Source: Klebsiella oxytoca NBRC 105695 | Lineage (GTDB): Bacteria > Pseudomonadota > Gammaproteobacteria > Enterobacterales > Enterobacteriaceae | Length of the DNA: 64,000 bases | Assembly (NCBI RefSeq): GCF_001598695.1 | Contig: NZ_BCZK01000003.1 | Location: forward strand, 372,001 to 436,000 | Direction: 5' to 3' | In this document: positions 43,980 to 58,173 of the stretch, piece by piece | Numbering within the stretch: position 1 is the stretch's first letter | Layout: every line of letters begins with the position of its first letter | Program-made: the position numbers and the translations under genes | The notes under the pieces: model-generated | What the model was told of the DNA's origin: nothing | The model's input: only the letters and a program-made list of their open reading frames with translations | The model's database searches: none

Positions 43980-44295
43980 ATTTCATGCTCGACTTATATC
44001 GAAAACCTTTAGCTTTAACCCTCTCCCGATCTGCCACTATCAGAAATACGATAAACGTCATACGGCTCACAAACCCACGCCACGCCTGGTTTTTTCGGTC
44101 TTCTCCGCAAGAATAAAACAACCCAATTTCTGCTGTAATCCATAATCTTGATCAATAAAATAGCGGCGGAAAATATTCCCTTCTCAATCTAAATTCCCTG
44201 ATAATTATTCGGGTATTCCGGGGTGCCAGTGACGGCGGCCGCCAGGCAAAATTAGCTGCGTTACTGATTGCCTGGCAATCATTGATTAATTTCAC

Positions 44296-44323
44296 TTGCG
44301 ACTTTAGCTGCATTTTGTAATGT
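44296..44323 (+). promoter_or_regulatory. Candidate asd promoter
   Basis: TTGCGA (44296-44301), a 16-bp spacer and TAATGT (44318-44323) lie about 60 bp before the asd ATG, in keeping with the position of the E. coli asd promoter. A 9-bp inverted repeat 20 bp upstream could be an operator. Confidence 0.5.
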
Positions 44324-44385
44324 GAAGGACTAACCAGTAGGAAACTGGCCTGGAACAAACAGCACACACCTCGCAGGAATACGTT

Positions 44386-45492
44386 ATGAAAAATGTTGGT
44401 TTTATCGGCTGGCGCGGAATGGTCGGCTCTGTCCTCATGCAACGCATGGTAGAAGAGCGCGATTTTGACGCCATTCGCCCTGTTTTTTTCTCCACCTCCC
44501 AGTTGGGGCAGCCTGCTCCATCCTTTGGTGGCAGTACCGGTGGCACGCTTCAGGATGCATTCGATCTGGAAGCACTGAAGGCGCTGGACATTATTGTCAC
44601 GTGTCAGGGCGGCGATTACACCAACGATATTTACCCGAAGCTGCGTGAAAGCGGCTGGCAGGGCTACTGGATTGACGCCGCCTCTTCGCTGCGCATGAAA
44701 GACGACGCCATCATTATTCTTGACCCGGTGAACCAGGATGTCATTACCGCAGGTCTGAACAACGGCGTTAAAACCTTTGTCGGCGGCAACTGTACCGTTA
44801 GCCTGATGCTGATGTCCCTCGGCGGCCTGTTTGCTCAGGATCTGGTTGAGTGGGTGAGCGTGGCGACTTACCAGGCGGCTTCCGGCGGCGGTGCGCGTCA
44901 TATGCGCGAACTGCTGACCCAGATGGGCCAGCTGCACAGCCATGTTGCGGCTGAGCTGGCGGATCCGGCTTCCGCAATCCTGGAGATTGAACGCAAAGTC
45001 ACCTCTTTGACCCGCAGCGGCGAACTGGCGGTGGATAACTTTGGCGTTCCTCTGGCGGGCAGCCTGATCCCATGGATCGACAAACAGCTGGATAACGGCC
45101 AGAGCCGTGAAGAGTGGAAAGGCCAGGCGGAGACTAACAAAATCCTCGCGACCGCCTCACCGATTCCGGTAGACGGCCTGTGCGTTCGCGTTGGCGCGCT
45201 GCGCTGCCATAGCCAGGCGTTTACCATCAAGCTGAAAAAAGATGTTTCTATTCCGACCGTTGAAGAACTGCTGGCCGCGCACAACCCGTGGGCCAAAGTG
45301 GTGCCGAACGATCGTGATATTACTATGCGTGAGCTGACCCCGGCTGCCGTCACCGGCACCCTGACCACCCCGGTGGGGCGCCTGCGTAAACTGAATATGG
45401 GGCCGGAGTATCTGTCGGCGTTCACCGTTGGTGACCAGCTACTGTGGGGGGCCGCCGAGCCGCTCCGCCGTATGCTAAGACAGCTGGCGTAG
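44386..45492 (+). CDS. asd: Aspartate-semialdehyde dehydrogenase Asd
   Basis: A 368-residue NADPH-dependent enzyme that reduces aspartyl-4-phosphate to aspartate semialdehyde, the branch point to lysine/diaminopimelate, threonine and methionine. N-terminal nucleotide loop [18 protein letters not shown] (4-21); catalytic Cys136 in [10 protein letters not shown]; the acid/base His lies in [10 protein letters not shown] near residue 275. E. coli Asd is 367 aa. ATG at 44386 has GCAGGAA upstream. Monocistronic, ending at a strong terminator. Confidence 0.97.
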   Translation: MKNVGFIGWRGMVGSVLMQRMVEERDFDAIRPVFFSTSQLGQPAPSFGGSTGGTLQDAFDLEALKALDIIVTCQGGDYTNDIYPKLRESGWQGYWIDAASSLRMKDDAIIILDPVNQDVITAGLNNGVKTFVGGNCTVSLMLMSLGGLFAQDLVEWVSVATYQAASGGGARHMRELLTQMGQLHSHVAAELADPASAILEIERKVTSLTRSGELAVDNFGVPLAGSLIPWIDKQLDNGQSREEWKGQAETNKILATASPIPVDGLCVRVGALRCHSQAFTIKLKKDVSIPTVEELLAAHNPWAKVVPNDRDITMRELTPAAVTGTLTTPVGRLRKLNMGPEYLSAFTVGDQLLWGAAEPLRRMLRQLA

Positions 45493-45507
45493 TCGTCACA
45501 AGATGAG

Positions 45508-45538
45508 AAAAGGGGTGTTGAAACACCCCTTTTTTTTG
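45508..45538 (+). terminator. asd intrinsic terminator
   Basis: AAAAGGGGTG (45508-45517... ) pairs with CACCCCTTTT around TTGAAA and continues into a run of eight T. The A-run before the stem also gives it bidirectional character. Confidence 0.92.
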
Positions 45539-45740
45539 CGTAATACAAGGAGTAAACGCGAATGTTAGATTTTTCCCAACGGAGGTAACTCAGCCTTGGC
45601 TATGCTTTAAGTAAGGAGTCATGACGTCTCCTTACCTGAAGGTGGGACGGAGCAGGGGGACGCGTAACGTGCTGCGCCGTTCAGGTCAAAAAAAAGTCGC
45701 CAGATACAGGAAAGGGCGACACCTACAACAGGATGAAACC

Positions 45741-47927
45741 ATGTCTAATCGTATCGATAAGGACGTGATTAATGCGCTTATCGCCGGCCATTTTGCGGAT
45801 CCTTTTTCCGTGCTTGGCATGCATTACACCGACGCCGGGCTGGAAGTTCGTGCATTATTACCCGATGCCACCGAAGTGTGGGTCATTGAACCAAAAACCG
45901 GACGCAAAGTCGGCAAGCTGGAATGCCTCGACTCGCGCGGTTTCTTTAGCGGCGTTCTGCCGCGTCGTAAAAATCCTTTTCGTTATCAGTTGGCTGTCAC
46001 CTGGCACGGGCAGCAGAATCTGATCGATGACCCGTATCGTTTTGGCCCGCTGCTGCAGGATCTGGATGTCTGGCTGCTGTCGGAAGGCACGCACCTGCGT
46101 CCGTATGAAACGTTGGGCGCGCATGCCGATACTATGGACGGCGTGGTCGGCACGCGTTTCTCGGTCTGGGCGCCTAACGCCCGTCGGGTGTCGGTCGTCG
46201 GCCAGTTTAACTACTGGGATGGTCGCCGCCACCCGATGCGCCTGCGTAAAGAGTCCGGCATCTGGGAGCTGTTCGTTCCCGGCGCGCTGAACGGCCAGCT
46301 GTATAAATTCGAGCTGATTGATGCCCACGGCAACCTGCGGGTGAAGTCCGACCCTTACGCTTTTGAAGCGCAGATGCGCCCGGATAGCGCCTCGCTCATC
46401 TGCGGGCTGCCGGAAAAGGTCCAGCAGCCGCCGGAGCGCAAGCTGGCTAACCAGTTTGATGCGCCAATCTCGATTTATGAGGTGCACCTCGGCTCCTGGC
46501 GTCGCCATACCGATAATAACTTCTGGCTGAGCTACCGCGAGCTTGCCGACCAACTGGTGCCTTATGCCAAATGGATGGGCTTCACCCATCTTGAACTACT
46601 ACCGGTTAATGAGCATCCGTTTGACGGCAGCTGGGGCTATCAGCCAACCGGGCTATATGCGCCAACTCGTCGCTTCGGCACCCGGGAGGATTTCCTCTAC
46701 TTTATCAACGCCGCGCACGCTGCGGGCCTGAACGTGATTCTGGACTGGGTACCCGGCCATTTTCCGGCGGATGATTTCGCGCTCGCCTCGTTTGACGGCA
46801 CCTCGTTGTATGAACATAGCGACCCGCGCGAAGGCTACCACCAGGACTGGAACACCCTGATTTACAACTACGGTCGTCGCGAGGTCAGTAATTATCTGGT
46901 CGGCAATGCGCTGTACTGGATCGAACGCTTCGGCATTGACGCGCTGCGGGTTGATGCGGTGGCATCAATGATTTATCGCGACTATAGCCGCAAACAGGGC
47001 GAGTGGGTGCCGAACGAATTCGGCGGTCGGGAAAACCTTGAAGCCATTGAGTTTCTGCGCAATACCAACCGCGTGCTGGGCGAGCAGACGCCGGGCGCGG
47101 TGACGATGGCGGAAGAGTCGACCGATTTCCCCGGCGTGTCTCGTCCTTCCTCCACCGGCGGGCTCGGCTTCTGGTTCAAGTGGAACCTTGGCTGGATGCA
47201 CGACACCCTCGACTATATGAAGCTGGACCCGGTGCATCGCCGACATCATCACGACAAGATGACCTTCGGTATGCTCTACAACTACACCGAAAACTTTGTC
47301 CTGCCGCTCTCTCATGATGAGGTCGTGCACGGCAAAAAATCGATTCTCGACCGTATGCCGGGCGATGCCTGGCAGAAGTTCGCTAACCTGCGCGCGTACT
47401 ACGGCTGGCTGTTTGCCTTCCCCGGTAAAAAGCTCCTGTTTATGGGCAATGAGTTTGCTCAAGGGCGAGAGTGGAACCACGATACAAGCCTCGACTGGCA
47501 TCTGCTGGAAGGCGGCGATAACTGGCACCACGGCGTTCAGCGGCTGGTGCGCGATCTCAACCATACTTATCGCCACCATAAAGCGCTGCATGAACTGGAT
47601 TTTGACCCCTACGGATTTGAATGGCTGGTGGTGGACGACCACGAGCGCTCGGTCTTTATCTTTGTTCGTCGCGACAGGGCGGGTAACGAAATTATCGTCG
47701 CCAGCAACTTCACGCCAGTGCCGCGCCATGAGTATCGCTTTGGCATCAACCAGCCTGGCCGCTGGCGTGAAGAGCTGAACACCGACTCTATGCACTACCA
47801 CGGTAGCAATACCGGCAACGGCGGCGTCGTCGAGAGCGACCCGATCGCCAGCCACGGTCGTGAACACTCGCTCTCCATTACGCTGCCGCCGCTGGCGACG
47901 GTATGGCTGGTGCGGGAGGCGCAATGA
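45741..47927 (+). CDS. glgB: 1,4-alpha-glucan branching enzyme GlgB
   Basis: A 728-residue GH13 enzyme that introduces alpha-1,6 branches into glycogen. It has two N-terminal beta-sandwich modules (about 1-225, CBM48), the TIM barrel (about 230-625) with nucleophile Asp405 (LRVDAVAS) and acid/base Glu458 (MAEEST), and a C-terminal beta domain. All catalytic residues fall at the E. coli numbers. The open frame begins at 45621, but the ATG at 45741 after AGGATGAAACC gives the family start [18 protein letters not shown]. First gene of glgBXCAP; its TGA overlaps the glgX ATG. Confidence 0.96.
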   Translation: MSNRIDKDVINALIAGHFADPFSVLGMHYTDAGLEVRALLPDATEVWVIEPKTGRKVGKLECLDSRGFFSGVLPRRKNPFRYQLAVTWHGQQNLIDDPYRFGPLLQDLDVWLLSEGTHLRPYETLGAHADTMDGVVGTRFSVWAPNARRVSVVGQFNYWDGRRHPMRLRKESGIWELFVPGALNGQLYKFELIDAHGNLRVKSDPYAFEAQMRPDSASLICGLPEKVQQPPERKLANQFDAPISIYEVHLGSWRRHTDNNFWLSYRELADQLVPYAKWMGFTHLELLPVNEHPFDGSWGYQPTGLYAPTRRFGTREDFLYFINAAHAAGLNVILDWVPGHFPADDFALASFDGTSLYEHSDPREGYHQDWNTLIYNYGRREVSNYLVGNALYWIERFGIDALRVDAVASMIYRDYSRKQGEWVPNEFGGRENLEAIEFLRNTNRVLGEQTPGAVTMAEESTDFPGVSRPSSTGGLGFWFKWNLGWMHDTLDYMKLDPVHRRHHHDKMTFGMLYNYTENFVLPLSHDEVVHGKKSILDRMPGDAWQKFANLRAYYGWLFAFPGKKLLFMGNEFAQGREWNHDTSLDWHLLEGGDNWHHGVQRLVRDLNHTYRHHKALHELDFDPYGFEWLVVDDHERSVFIFVRRDRAGNEIIVASNFTPVPRHEYRFGINQPGRWREELNTDSMHYHGSNTGNGGVVESDPIASHGREHSLSITLPPLATVWLVREAQ

Positions 47928-49900
47928 TCGCACTCACGGCAGGAAAGCCCGCGCCTTTAGGGGCCAGCTACGACGGTAAGGGCGTGAATTTCGCGCTCTT
48001 TTCCGTCCATGCGGAGCGGGTGGAACTCTGCGTGTTTGACGAGCAGGGCAATGAGCGGCGAGTCGACCTAGCCGCACGCAGCGGCGATATCTGGCACGGC
48101 TGGCTCGCCGATGTCGGGCCAGGTCTGCGCTACGGCTACCGCGTCCACGGCCCCTGGGACCCGGCGCAGGGGCACCGTTTCAATCCGGCAAAGCTGCTGC
48201 TCGATCCCTGCTGCCACCAGGTGGATGGCGGACTGCCTGACGACGAGCGACTTCACGGCGGCGATAGCGTTCCCGATAACCGCGATAGCGCGGCAATAGC
48301 GCCGAAGTCGCGGGTAATCGACCTCCATTATGACTGGCGCGGCGATAAGCCGCCGCGCACGCCGTGGGGCCAGACGGTGATTTATGAAGCCCACGTCAAG
48401 GGGCTGACCTGGCTGCACCCTGAGCTGCCGGAAGAGATCCGCGGCACCTACAAAGCGCTGGGTCATCCGGTGATGATCGAATACTTCCGCGCGCTCGGCA
48501 TTACTGCACTAGAGTTAATGCCGGTGGCGCAGTTCGCCAGCGAACCGCGTCTGCAGAGGATGGGGTTAAGCAACTATTGGGGCTACAACCCGCTGGCGAT
48601 TTTTGCCCTCGATACGCGCTACGCCAGCGCGCCGGAGCAGGCGTTAAACGAATTTCGCGATGCGGTAAAAGCGCTGCACGCGGCAGGTATTGAAGTGATC
48701 CTTGACGTGGTGTTGAACCATAGCGCGGAGATAGACCTGGAAGGGCCGACCTTCTCCCTGCGCGGAATCGACAACCGTAGCTATTATTGGATCAGGGAAG
48801 ACGGTGATTACCACAACTGGACCGGCTGCGGGAACACCCTCAACCTCAGCCATCCCGGGGTGGTGGAGTATGCGCGCCAGTGTCTGCGCTTTTGGGTCGA
48901 TGAGTGCCACGTCGACGGTTTTCGTTTCGACCTCGCCTCGGTAATGGGGCGGACGCCAGAGTTTCGTCAGGATGCGCCGCTGTTTGAGGCCATTCGTAAC
49001 GATCCGCGGCTGGCGGAAGTGAAGCTGATTGCCGAGCCCTGGGATATCGGTCCCGGGGGCTACCAGGTCGGTAACTTTCCGCCGTTGTTTGCTGAGTGGA
49101 ACGACCATTTCCGCGATACCGCACGTCGATTCTGGCTACAGCAGAACGTCTCGCTGGGCGACTTCGCGCTGCGTTTTGCCGCATCGAGCGACGTTTTCCA
49201 GCGTAACGGCAGAGCGCCGTCGGCGGCGATTAACCTGGTCACCGCGCACGATGGTTTCACCCTGCGCGACTGCGTTTGTTTCAATCAGAAACACAATGAG
49301 GCAAACGGGGAGGAGAATCGCGATGGGACTAACAATAACTACAGCAACAATCATGGTATAGAAGGATTAGAAGGGAGTCTTGCCGTCATTGAGCGGCGCC
49401 GTGCCAGCGTTCACGCTCTTCTGGCGACGCTACTGCTGGCGCAGGGAACGCCGATGCTGCTGGCGGGTGACGAACACGGTCACAGCCAGCATGGTAACAA
49501 CAATGCTTACTGTCAGGACAATGCGTTGACCTGGCTGGACTGGAACCATACTAACCGCGGGCTGACCGCGTTCACCGCCGCGTTGATTCATCTGCGCCAG
49601 CGTATTTCGGCTTTAACCGATAATTGCTGGTGGCAGGAGGGAGACGGCAGCGTTCGCTGGTTAAACCAACATGCTCAGCCGCTGTCCGCTGATGAATGGC
49701 AGCACGGTGCGCCGCGCATGCAGATCATATTGTCCGATCGCTGGCTGATGGCGCTGAACGCCACCGCCGAGGTGGCAGAGATGGTTTTACCCGCGGGGGA
49801 ATGGCGCGCCATTCCACCTTTCGCCGGAGAGGATAATCCGGTCACTATGGCTGTCTGGCATGGGCCCGCGCACGGAGTGTGCGTATTTCAAAGGTCGTAA
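47924..49900 (+). CDS. glgX: Glycogen debranching enzyme GlgX
   Basis: A 658-residue GH13 enzyme that cleaves the alpha-1,6 linkages of limit dextrin chains left by GlgP. CBM48 at the N-terminus (about 10-130), then the catalytic barrel with nucleophile Asp336 (GFRFDLASV) and acid/base Glu371 (LIAEPWD). The ATG at 47924 overlaps the glgB stop (ATGA) with GGGAGG upstream; the longer frame starts in glgB. E. coli is 657 aa. Its last codons contain a CsrA-type hairpin that belongs to the glgC leader. Confidence 0.96.
   Translation: MIALTAGKPAPLGASYDGKGVNFALFSVHAERVELCVFDEQGNERRVDLAARSGDIWHGWLADVGPGLRYGYRVHGPWDPAQGHRFNPAKLLLDPCCHQVDGGLPDDERLHGGDSVPDNRDSAAIAPKSRVIDLHYDWRGDKPPRTPWGQTVIYEAHVKGLTWLHPELPEEIRGTYKALGHPVMIEYFRALGITALELMPVAQFASEPRLQRMGLSNYWGYNPLAIFALDTRYASAPEQALNEFRDAVKALHAAGIEVILDVVLNHSAEIDLEGPTFSLRGIDNRSYYWIREDGDYHNWTGCGNTLNLSHPGVVEYARQCLRFWVDECHVDGFRFDLASVMGRTPEFRQDAPLFEAIRNDPRLAEVKLIAEPWDIGPGGYQVGNFPPLFAEWNDHFRDTARRFWLQQNVSLGDFALRFAASSDVFQRNGRAPSAAINLVTAHDGFTLRDCVCFNQKHNEANGEENRDGTNNNYSNNHGIEGLEGSLAVIERRRASVHALLATLLLAQGTPMLLAGDEHGHSQHGNNNAYCQDNALTWLDWNHTNRGLTAFTAALIHLRQRISALTDNCWWQEGDGSVRWLNQHAQPLSADEWQHGAPRMQIILSDRWLMALNATAEVAEMVLPAGEWRAIPPFAGEDNPVTMAVWHGPAHGVCVFQRS
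49869..49883 (+). promoter_or_regulatory. CsrA-type hairpin at the glgX/glgC junction
   Basis: CGCAC GGAGT GTGCG folds into a 5-bp stem with GGA in the loop, the optimal CsrA target, about 100 nt before the glgC ATG. A second GGA overlaps the glgC ribosome site (AAGGAG at 49968-49974). CsrA is known to block glgC translation in E. coli through the same pair of sites. Confidence 0.82.
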
Positions 49901-49980
49901 CCTCGGGGCTTCCGGTTGGTCTCGAAGCGGCGGCGCGACGAGAAGGGCAGGCAAGCTGGGGAGTAAAAAAGGAGTTAATT

Positions 49981-51275
49981 ATGGTTGGGGTAGAAAAGAA
50001 CGATCCATTGATGCTGGCGCGTCAGTTGCCGATCAAATCCGTTGCGCTGATCCTTGCCGGGGGACGTGGTACCCGTCTGAAGGATCTGACCAATAAACGC
50101 GCGAAACCTGCTGTCCATTTCGGCGGCAAGTTCCGTATTATCGATTTTGCGTTATCTAACTGTATTAACTCAGGTATTCGTCGTATCGGCGTCATCACCC
50201 AGTATCAATCGCATACTCTGGTGCAGCATATTCAGCGCGGCTGGTCTTTTTTCAATGAAGAGATGAACGAATTTGTTGACCTGCTGCCCGCCCAGCAAAG
50301 GATGCAGGGAGAAAACTGGTATCGCGGCACCGCGGACGCGGTGACGCAGAACCTCGACATCATTCGTCGCTACAAGGCGGAGTATGTCGTCATCCTCGCC
50401 GGCGACCATATCTACAAACAAGACTACTCGCGGATGCTTATCGACCATGTCGAAAAAGGCGCGCGTTGCACCGTTGCCTGTATGCCGGTGCCTATTGAAG
50501 AAGCACGGGCGTTCGGCGTAATGGCGGTGGACGAGAGCGATAAGATTATCGATTTCGTCGAAAAACCGGCTAACCCTCCGGCGATGCCGGGCGATGCGAG
50601 CAAATCGCTGGCGAGTATGGGTATCTATGTCTTTGACGCGGATTACCTTTATGAGCTTCTGGAAGAAGACGACAGCGATGAAAGCTCCAGCCACGATTTT
50701 GGTAAAGACATCATTCCGAAAATCACCAAAGCTGGCATGGCTTATGCACATCCTTTCCCGCTTTCCTGCGTGCAGTCCGATCCGCAGTCTGAGCCCTATT
50801 GGCGGGATGTCGGGACCCTGGAAGCGTACTGGAAAGCCAACCTCGATCTGGCTTCGGTGACCCCGGAACTGGATATGTACGATCAGAACTGGCCGATTCG
50901 CACCCATATGGAGCCTCTGCCTCCGGCGAAATTCGTTCAGGACCGCTCGGGTAGCCACGGGATGACCCTCAACTCGCTGGTCTCCGGCGGCTGTATCATC
51001 TCCGGTTCGGTGGTTGTGCAGTCGGTGCTGTTCCCGCGCGTGCGGGTGAATTCATTCTGTAATATTGATTCGGCAGTCTTGCTGCCAGAGGTTTGGGTTG
51101 GCCGTTCATGCCGCCTGCGTCGCTGCATTATTGACCGTGCCTGCGTGATACCGGAAGGTATGGTTGTTGGTGAGAACGCGGAAGAGGATGCACGCCGTTT
51201 CTACCGCTCGGAGGAAGGTATCGTGCTGGTCACCCGCGACATGCTGCGGAAATTGGGGTACCCACAGGAGCGCTA

Positions 51276-51276
<1 letters not shown>
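49981..51276 (+). CDS. glgC: Glucose-1-phosphate adenylyltransferase GlgC
   Basis: A 431-residue ADP-glucose pyrophosphorylase, the controlled step of glycogen synthesis, activated by fructose 1,6-bisphosphate and inhibited by AMP. The N-terminal nucleotidyltransferase domain begins [20 protein letters not shown] (22-41), and the allosteric Lys39 region is conserved; the C-terminal left-handed beta-helix starts near residue 315 ([15 protein letters not shown]). The frame reaches back to 49879 inside glgX; ATG at 49981 after AAGGAGTTAATT gives the exact E. coli length. The stop overlaps the glgA ATG by one base. Confidence 0.97.
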
Positions 51277-55171
<3,895 letters not shown>

Positions 55172-55182
55172 CGGGGTTGCCA

Positions 55183-55210
55183 TAAAAAAACGGGGCCTAC
55201 GGGCCCCGTT
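55183..55210 (-). terminator. Terminator between glgP and glpD
   Basis: AACGGGGCC (55189-55197) with GGCCCCGTT (55202-55210) forms a tight stem. On the minus strand it is followed by seven U, making it a strong glpD terminator; on the plus strand the U content is poor, so it serves glgP less well. Confidence 0.85.
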
Positions 55211-55223
55211 ACTATTTACGCTG

Positions 55224-56732
55224 TTATGACGCCAGCGACAGCTCAGACTTTCCCGCGTGCTGCGCCAGCCATTCGCTAATGCGCGCCTGCTGTTCCTCCG
55301 TGAGCCACATGCCCTGCTTGGTCCGCCGCCAGATAGCGTCATCCAGTGAACGAACCCATTCATGTTCAACCAGATAGCGCAGTTCGGCTTCAAAAAACTC
55401 ATGACCGAAATGTTCGCCCAGATCGTCCAGCGAGGTCGCCTTATCAAGGATCAACTCGCTGTTGCTGCCGTAGGTGCGGGCGTAATGGCGGGCCATCGAT
55501 TCACTGATAAACGGGAAGCGGCGGCGCAGCTTAGCCGCATAGTCATCACGGTCGCCGCCGATATCGCCGCCGGGCAGCACCGCAGTTTTGGTCCATGCCG
55601 GGCCAATGCCTTTGTAGTAAGGCGTCAGTTTCTCCAGCGCGTGTTCGGCCAGCTTACGGTAGGTGGTGAGCTTACCGCCGAAGACCGATAGCAGCGGCGC
55701 CTGGCCGTTCTCATCATGAATATCGAGGGTGTAGTCGCGGGTGATCGCCTGCGGTGAATCAGATTCATCATCGCACAGCGGGCGCACGCCCGAGTAGGTC
55801 CAGACAATATCGTCCCGCGTGAGTTGTTTTTTAAAGTGAGCGTTATAGACGTTCAGCAGATAGTTAACCTCTTTGTCATCGATCGCCACCGCTTTTGGAT
55901 CGCCTTTATATTCGACGTCGGTGGTGCCGATGATGGAGAACTCGTCCATCCACGGGATCACAAAGACAATGCGTTTATCTTCATTTTGCAGGATATAGGC
56001 CTGCTTCTGCGTATGTACGCGCGGTACGACGATATGACTGCCTTTAATCAAGCGGATACCGTACGGAGAACGCAGGTGCATCCCCTCGTCGAAGAACTGT
56101 TTGACCCACGGGCCGGTCGCGTTAACCAGACCGCGCGCCTGCCAGGTGAACTTTTCACCGCTATCAATATCTTCCGCTTCGACAATCCACAAACCGTTTT
56201 CACGTTTTGCTGAAATGGCGCGGGTGCGCGTGCGTACTTCTCCACCTTTACGCACAACCATCTGGGCATTGGCCAGCACCATGCGCGCATCGTCGACCCA
56301 GCAGTCGGAATATTCGAAACCGCGCACGATTTCAGGTTTAAGTACTGATTCTGTACCAAAACGCAAACCGGTTGATCCAGGCAGGCTGGTGCGCTTACCG
56401 AGATGGTCGTACATAAACAGGCCAATGCGGATCATCCACGCCGGACGCAGGTGCGGGCGATGCGGTAAGCGAAAACGCATCGGGAAGGCGATATGCGGGG
56501 CCATTTTTAATAACACTTCACGCTCGGCCAGCGCTTCGCTCACCAGGCGGAATTCATAGTGTTCGAGGTAGCGCAGCCCGCCGTGAATCAGCTTTGAGCT
56601 GGCGCTGGATGTCGCGCAGGCCAGATCGCGCGCCTCCAGCATCAGCACGGATAAACCACGCCCTGCGGCGTCTGCCGCGATACCGGCACCGTTGATGCCT
56701 CCCCCTATCACAATCAGATCTTTGGTTTCCAC
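55224..56732 (-). CDS. glpD: Aerobic glycerol-3-phosphate dehydrogenase GlpD
   Basis: A 502-residue FAD enzyme at the inner face of the membrane that oxidises glycerol-3-phosphate to dihydroxyacetone phosphate and reduces ubiquinone. The FAD-binding loop is DLIVIGGGINGAGIAADAAG (5-24), with ATSSASSKLIHGGLRYLEHY (about 40-59) typical of the family. The open frame extends to 56879; the E. coli-like start corresponds to a GTG at 56732 with AGAGG 7 nt upstream (E. coli uses ATG). Divergent from glpE, with a GlpR-like operator between. Confidence 0.95.
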   Translation of the reverse strand: METKDLIVIGGGINGAGIAADAAGRGLSVLMLEARDLACATSSASSKLIHGGLRYLEHYEFRLVSEALAEREVLLKMAPHIAFPMRFRLPHRPHLRPAWMIRIGLFMYDHLGKRTSLPGSTGLRFGTESVLKPEIVRGFEYSDCWVDDARMVLANAQMVVRKGGEVRTRTRAISAKRENGLWIVEAEDIDSGEKFTWQARGLVNATGPWVKQFFDEGMHLRSPYGIRLIKGSHIVVPRVHTQKQAYILQNEDKRIVFVIPWMDEFSIIGTTDVEYKGDPKAVAIDDKEVNYLLNVYNAHFKKQLTRDDIVWTYSGVRPLCDDESDSPQAITRDYTLDIHDENGQAPLLSVFGGKLTTYRKLAEHALEKLTPYYKGIGPAWTKTAVLPGGDIGGDRDDYAAKLRRRFPFISESMARHYARTYGSNSELILDKATSLDDLGEHFGHEFFEAELRYLVEHEWVRSLDDAIWRRTKQGMWLTEEQQARISEWLAQHAGKSELSLAS

Positions 56733-56766
56733 GCTGCTACCTCTTACACTTTCGTTTAAGCTCACA

Positions 56767-56786
56767 AATGTTCGATATCGCTCAAT
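56767..56786 (-). promoter_or_regulatory. GlpR-like operator upstream of glpD
   Basis: AATGTTCGAT followed by ATCGCTCAAT forms an imperfect 20-bp palindrome. The left half fits the GlpR half-site WATKTTCGWW fully and the right half at 7 of 10 positions. It lies 35-55 bp upstream of the glpD start, consistent with repression by GlpR, encoded close by. Confidence 0.65.
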
Positions 56787-56934
56787 ATAGCAAACAATCG
56801 CGCCATTGGTAACATCAAAAAAACATTTCAGAGTGATGCGTGTAACATATTGGCGTTTATTTCGCGCCAGGCTGTACACTAGGCGCTAAAATTCGGGGCG
56901 TTTCGTCGCCTGCCTGTAGAAAAAAAGAGAGCTT

Positions 56935-57264
56935 ATGGATCACTTTGAATGTATTAACGTAGAAGAAGCCCACCAGAAAATGCATCAGCAGACGGCGGTG
57001 CTGGTGGATATCCGCGACCCGCAAAGCTTCGCGATGGGCCATACGCCGGGCGCGTTTCATCTGACCAACGATACGCTGGGCGCGTTCATGCGCGACAACG
57101 ACTTTGATACGGCGGTCATGGTGATGTGCTATCACGGCAATAGCAGCAAGGGCGCTGCGCAGTATCTGCTGCAGCAGGGTTACGACAAGGTGTACAGCGT
57201 GGACGGCGGGTTTGATGCCTGGCACCGGCATTTTCCGGCGGAAGTCGCGCATGGCGCAGTTTAG
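56935..57264 (+). CDS. glpE: Thiosulfate sulfurtransferase GlpE
   Basis: A 109-residue single-domain rhodanese (E. coli 108). The catalytic Cys65 lies in [11 protein letters not shown], which forms the anion-binding loop. It moves sulfane sulfur from thiosulfate to cyanide or thioredoxin in vitro; its role beside glycerol-phosphate genes is unclear. ATG at 56935, with AGAGAGC upstream. First gene of glpEGR; glpG follows after 59 bp. Confidence 0.95.
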   Translation: MDHFECINVEEAHQKMHQQTAVLVDIRDPQSFAMGHTPGAFHLTNDTLGAFMRDNDFDTAVMVMCYHGNSSKGAAQYLLQQGYDKVYSVDGGFDAWHRHFPAEVAHGAV

Positions 57265-57323
57265 GCGTTAGCGCAGGTTGTGGCTATAATATCCCCCTTT
57301 GTGTGGAATAAGCGAACCGCTGC

Positions 57324-58154
57324 ATGTTAATGATTACCTCTTTTGCCAACCCGCGCGTGGCCCAGGCGTTTGTCGACTATATGGCGACGCAGGGAATTAT
57401 TTTGACTATTCAGCAGCATACGCAGAGCGATATCTGGCTGGCTGACGAGAGCCAGGCCGCGCGCGTGCAGGCCGAACTGGCCCGATTTCTTGAAAATCCA
57501 GCCGATCCGCGCTATCTGGCCGCCAGCTGGCAGTCGGGGCACACCAATAGCGGGCTGCACTACCAGCGATTCCCTTTTTTAGCGACGCTTCGCCACAACG
57601 CCGGGCCGGTTACCTGGAGCGTTCTCTTCGCCTGCATCGCCGTCTTTGTCCTGCAATCGGTCATTGGCGATCAACCGGTCATGATGCTGCTGGCCTGGCC
57701 CTACGATCCTTCGCTGAAATTTGAAGTCTGGCGCTACTTTAGCCATGCCCTTATGCACTTCTCGCTGATGCATATTCTGTTCAACCTGCTATGGTGGTGG
57801 TACCTCGGCGGGGCGGTAGAAAAGCGAATCGGCAGCGGCAAGCTGGTGGTGATTACCGCGATCGGCGCCTTACTGAGCGGCTTTGTACAGCATCAGTTCA
57901 GCGGCCCGTGGTTTGGCGGACTCTCCGGCGTAGTCTATGCGCTAATGGGCTATGTCTGGCTACGGGGCGAGCGCGATCCGCAGAGCGGCGTTTATTTACA
58001 GCGCGGCTTGATACTCTTCTCCTTAGTATGGTTAGTTGCTGGATGGTTTGATGTTTTCGGCATGTCGATTGCGAACGGTGCGCACGTGGCTGGTCTGGTG
58101 ACCGGGCTGGCGATGGCGTTTGTTGATACGCAGAATGTGCGAAAACGAACGTAG
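57324..58154 (+). CDS. glpG: Rhomboid intramembrane serine protease GlpG
   Basis: A 276-residue protease of the inner membrane, the same length as E. coli GlpG. The cytoplasmic N-terminal domain covers about 1-85, then six membrane segments. The catalytic dyad is Ser201 ([11 protein letters not shown]) and His254 (NGAHVAG), both at the E. coli numbers; the WR motif of loop 1 reads [19 protein letters not shown]. It cleaves single-pass membrane proteins. Two Met codons at the start (MLM) leave a small uncertainty of two residues. glpR follows 19 bp later. Confidence 0.96.
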   Translation: MLMITSFANPRVAQAFVDYMATQGIILTIQQHTQSDIWLADESQAARVQAELARFLENPADPRYLAASWQSGHTNSGLHYQRFPFLATLRHNAGPVTWSVLFACIAVFVLQSVIGDQPVMMLLAWPYDPSLKFEVWRYFSHALMHFSLMHILFNLLWWWYLGGAVEKRIGSGKLVVITAIGALLSGFVQHQFSGPWFGGLSGVVYALMGYVWLRGERDPQSGVYLQRGLILFSLVWLVAGWFDVFGMSIANGAHVAGLVTGLAMAFVDTQNVRKRT

Positions 58155-58173
58155 AGATTCCCAGGGATATTTC

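Larger units (their letters stand above)
43937..44385 (+). other. Gene-free spacer between gntU and asd
   Basis: These 449 bases contain no supportable gene. They hold a hairpin just after gntU (43949-43979), a 9-bp inverted repeat GCCAGGCAA/TTGCCTGGC (44241-44249 and 44268-44276) and the asd promoter region. The place is where yhgN sits in E. coli K-12; I see no trace of a yhgN coding frame. Confidence 0.75.

Noticed and set aside
46965..47933. 322-residue minus-strand frame opposite glgB
   Set aside because: Antisense to the catalytic half of glgB, whose active-site residues are in place; no ribosome site or family match.
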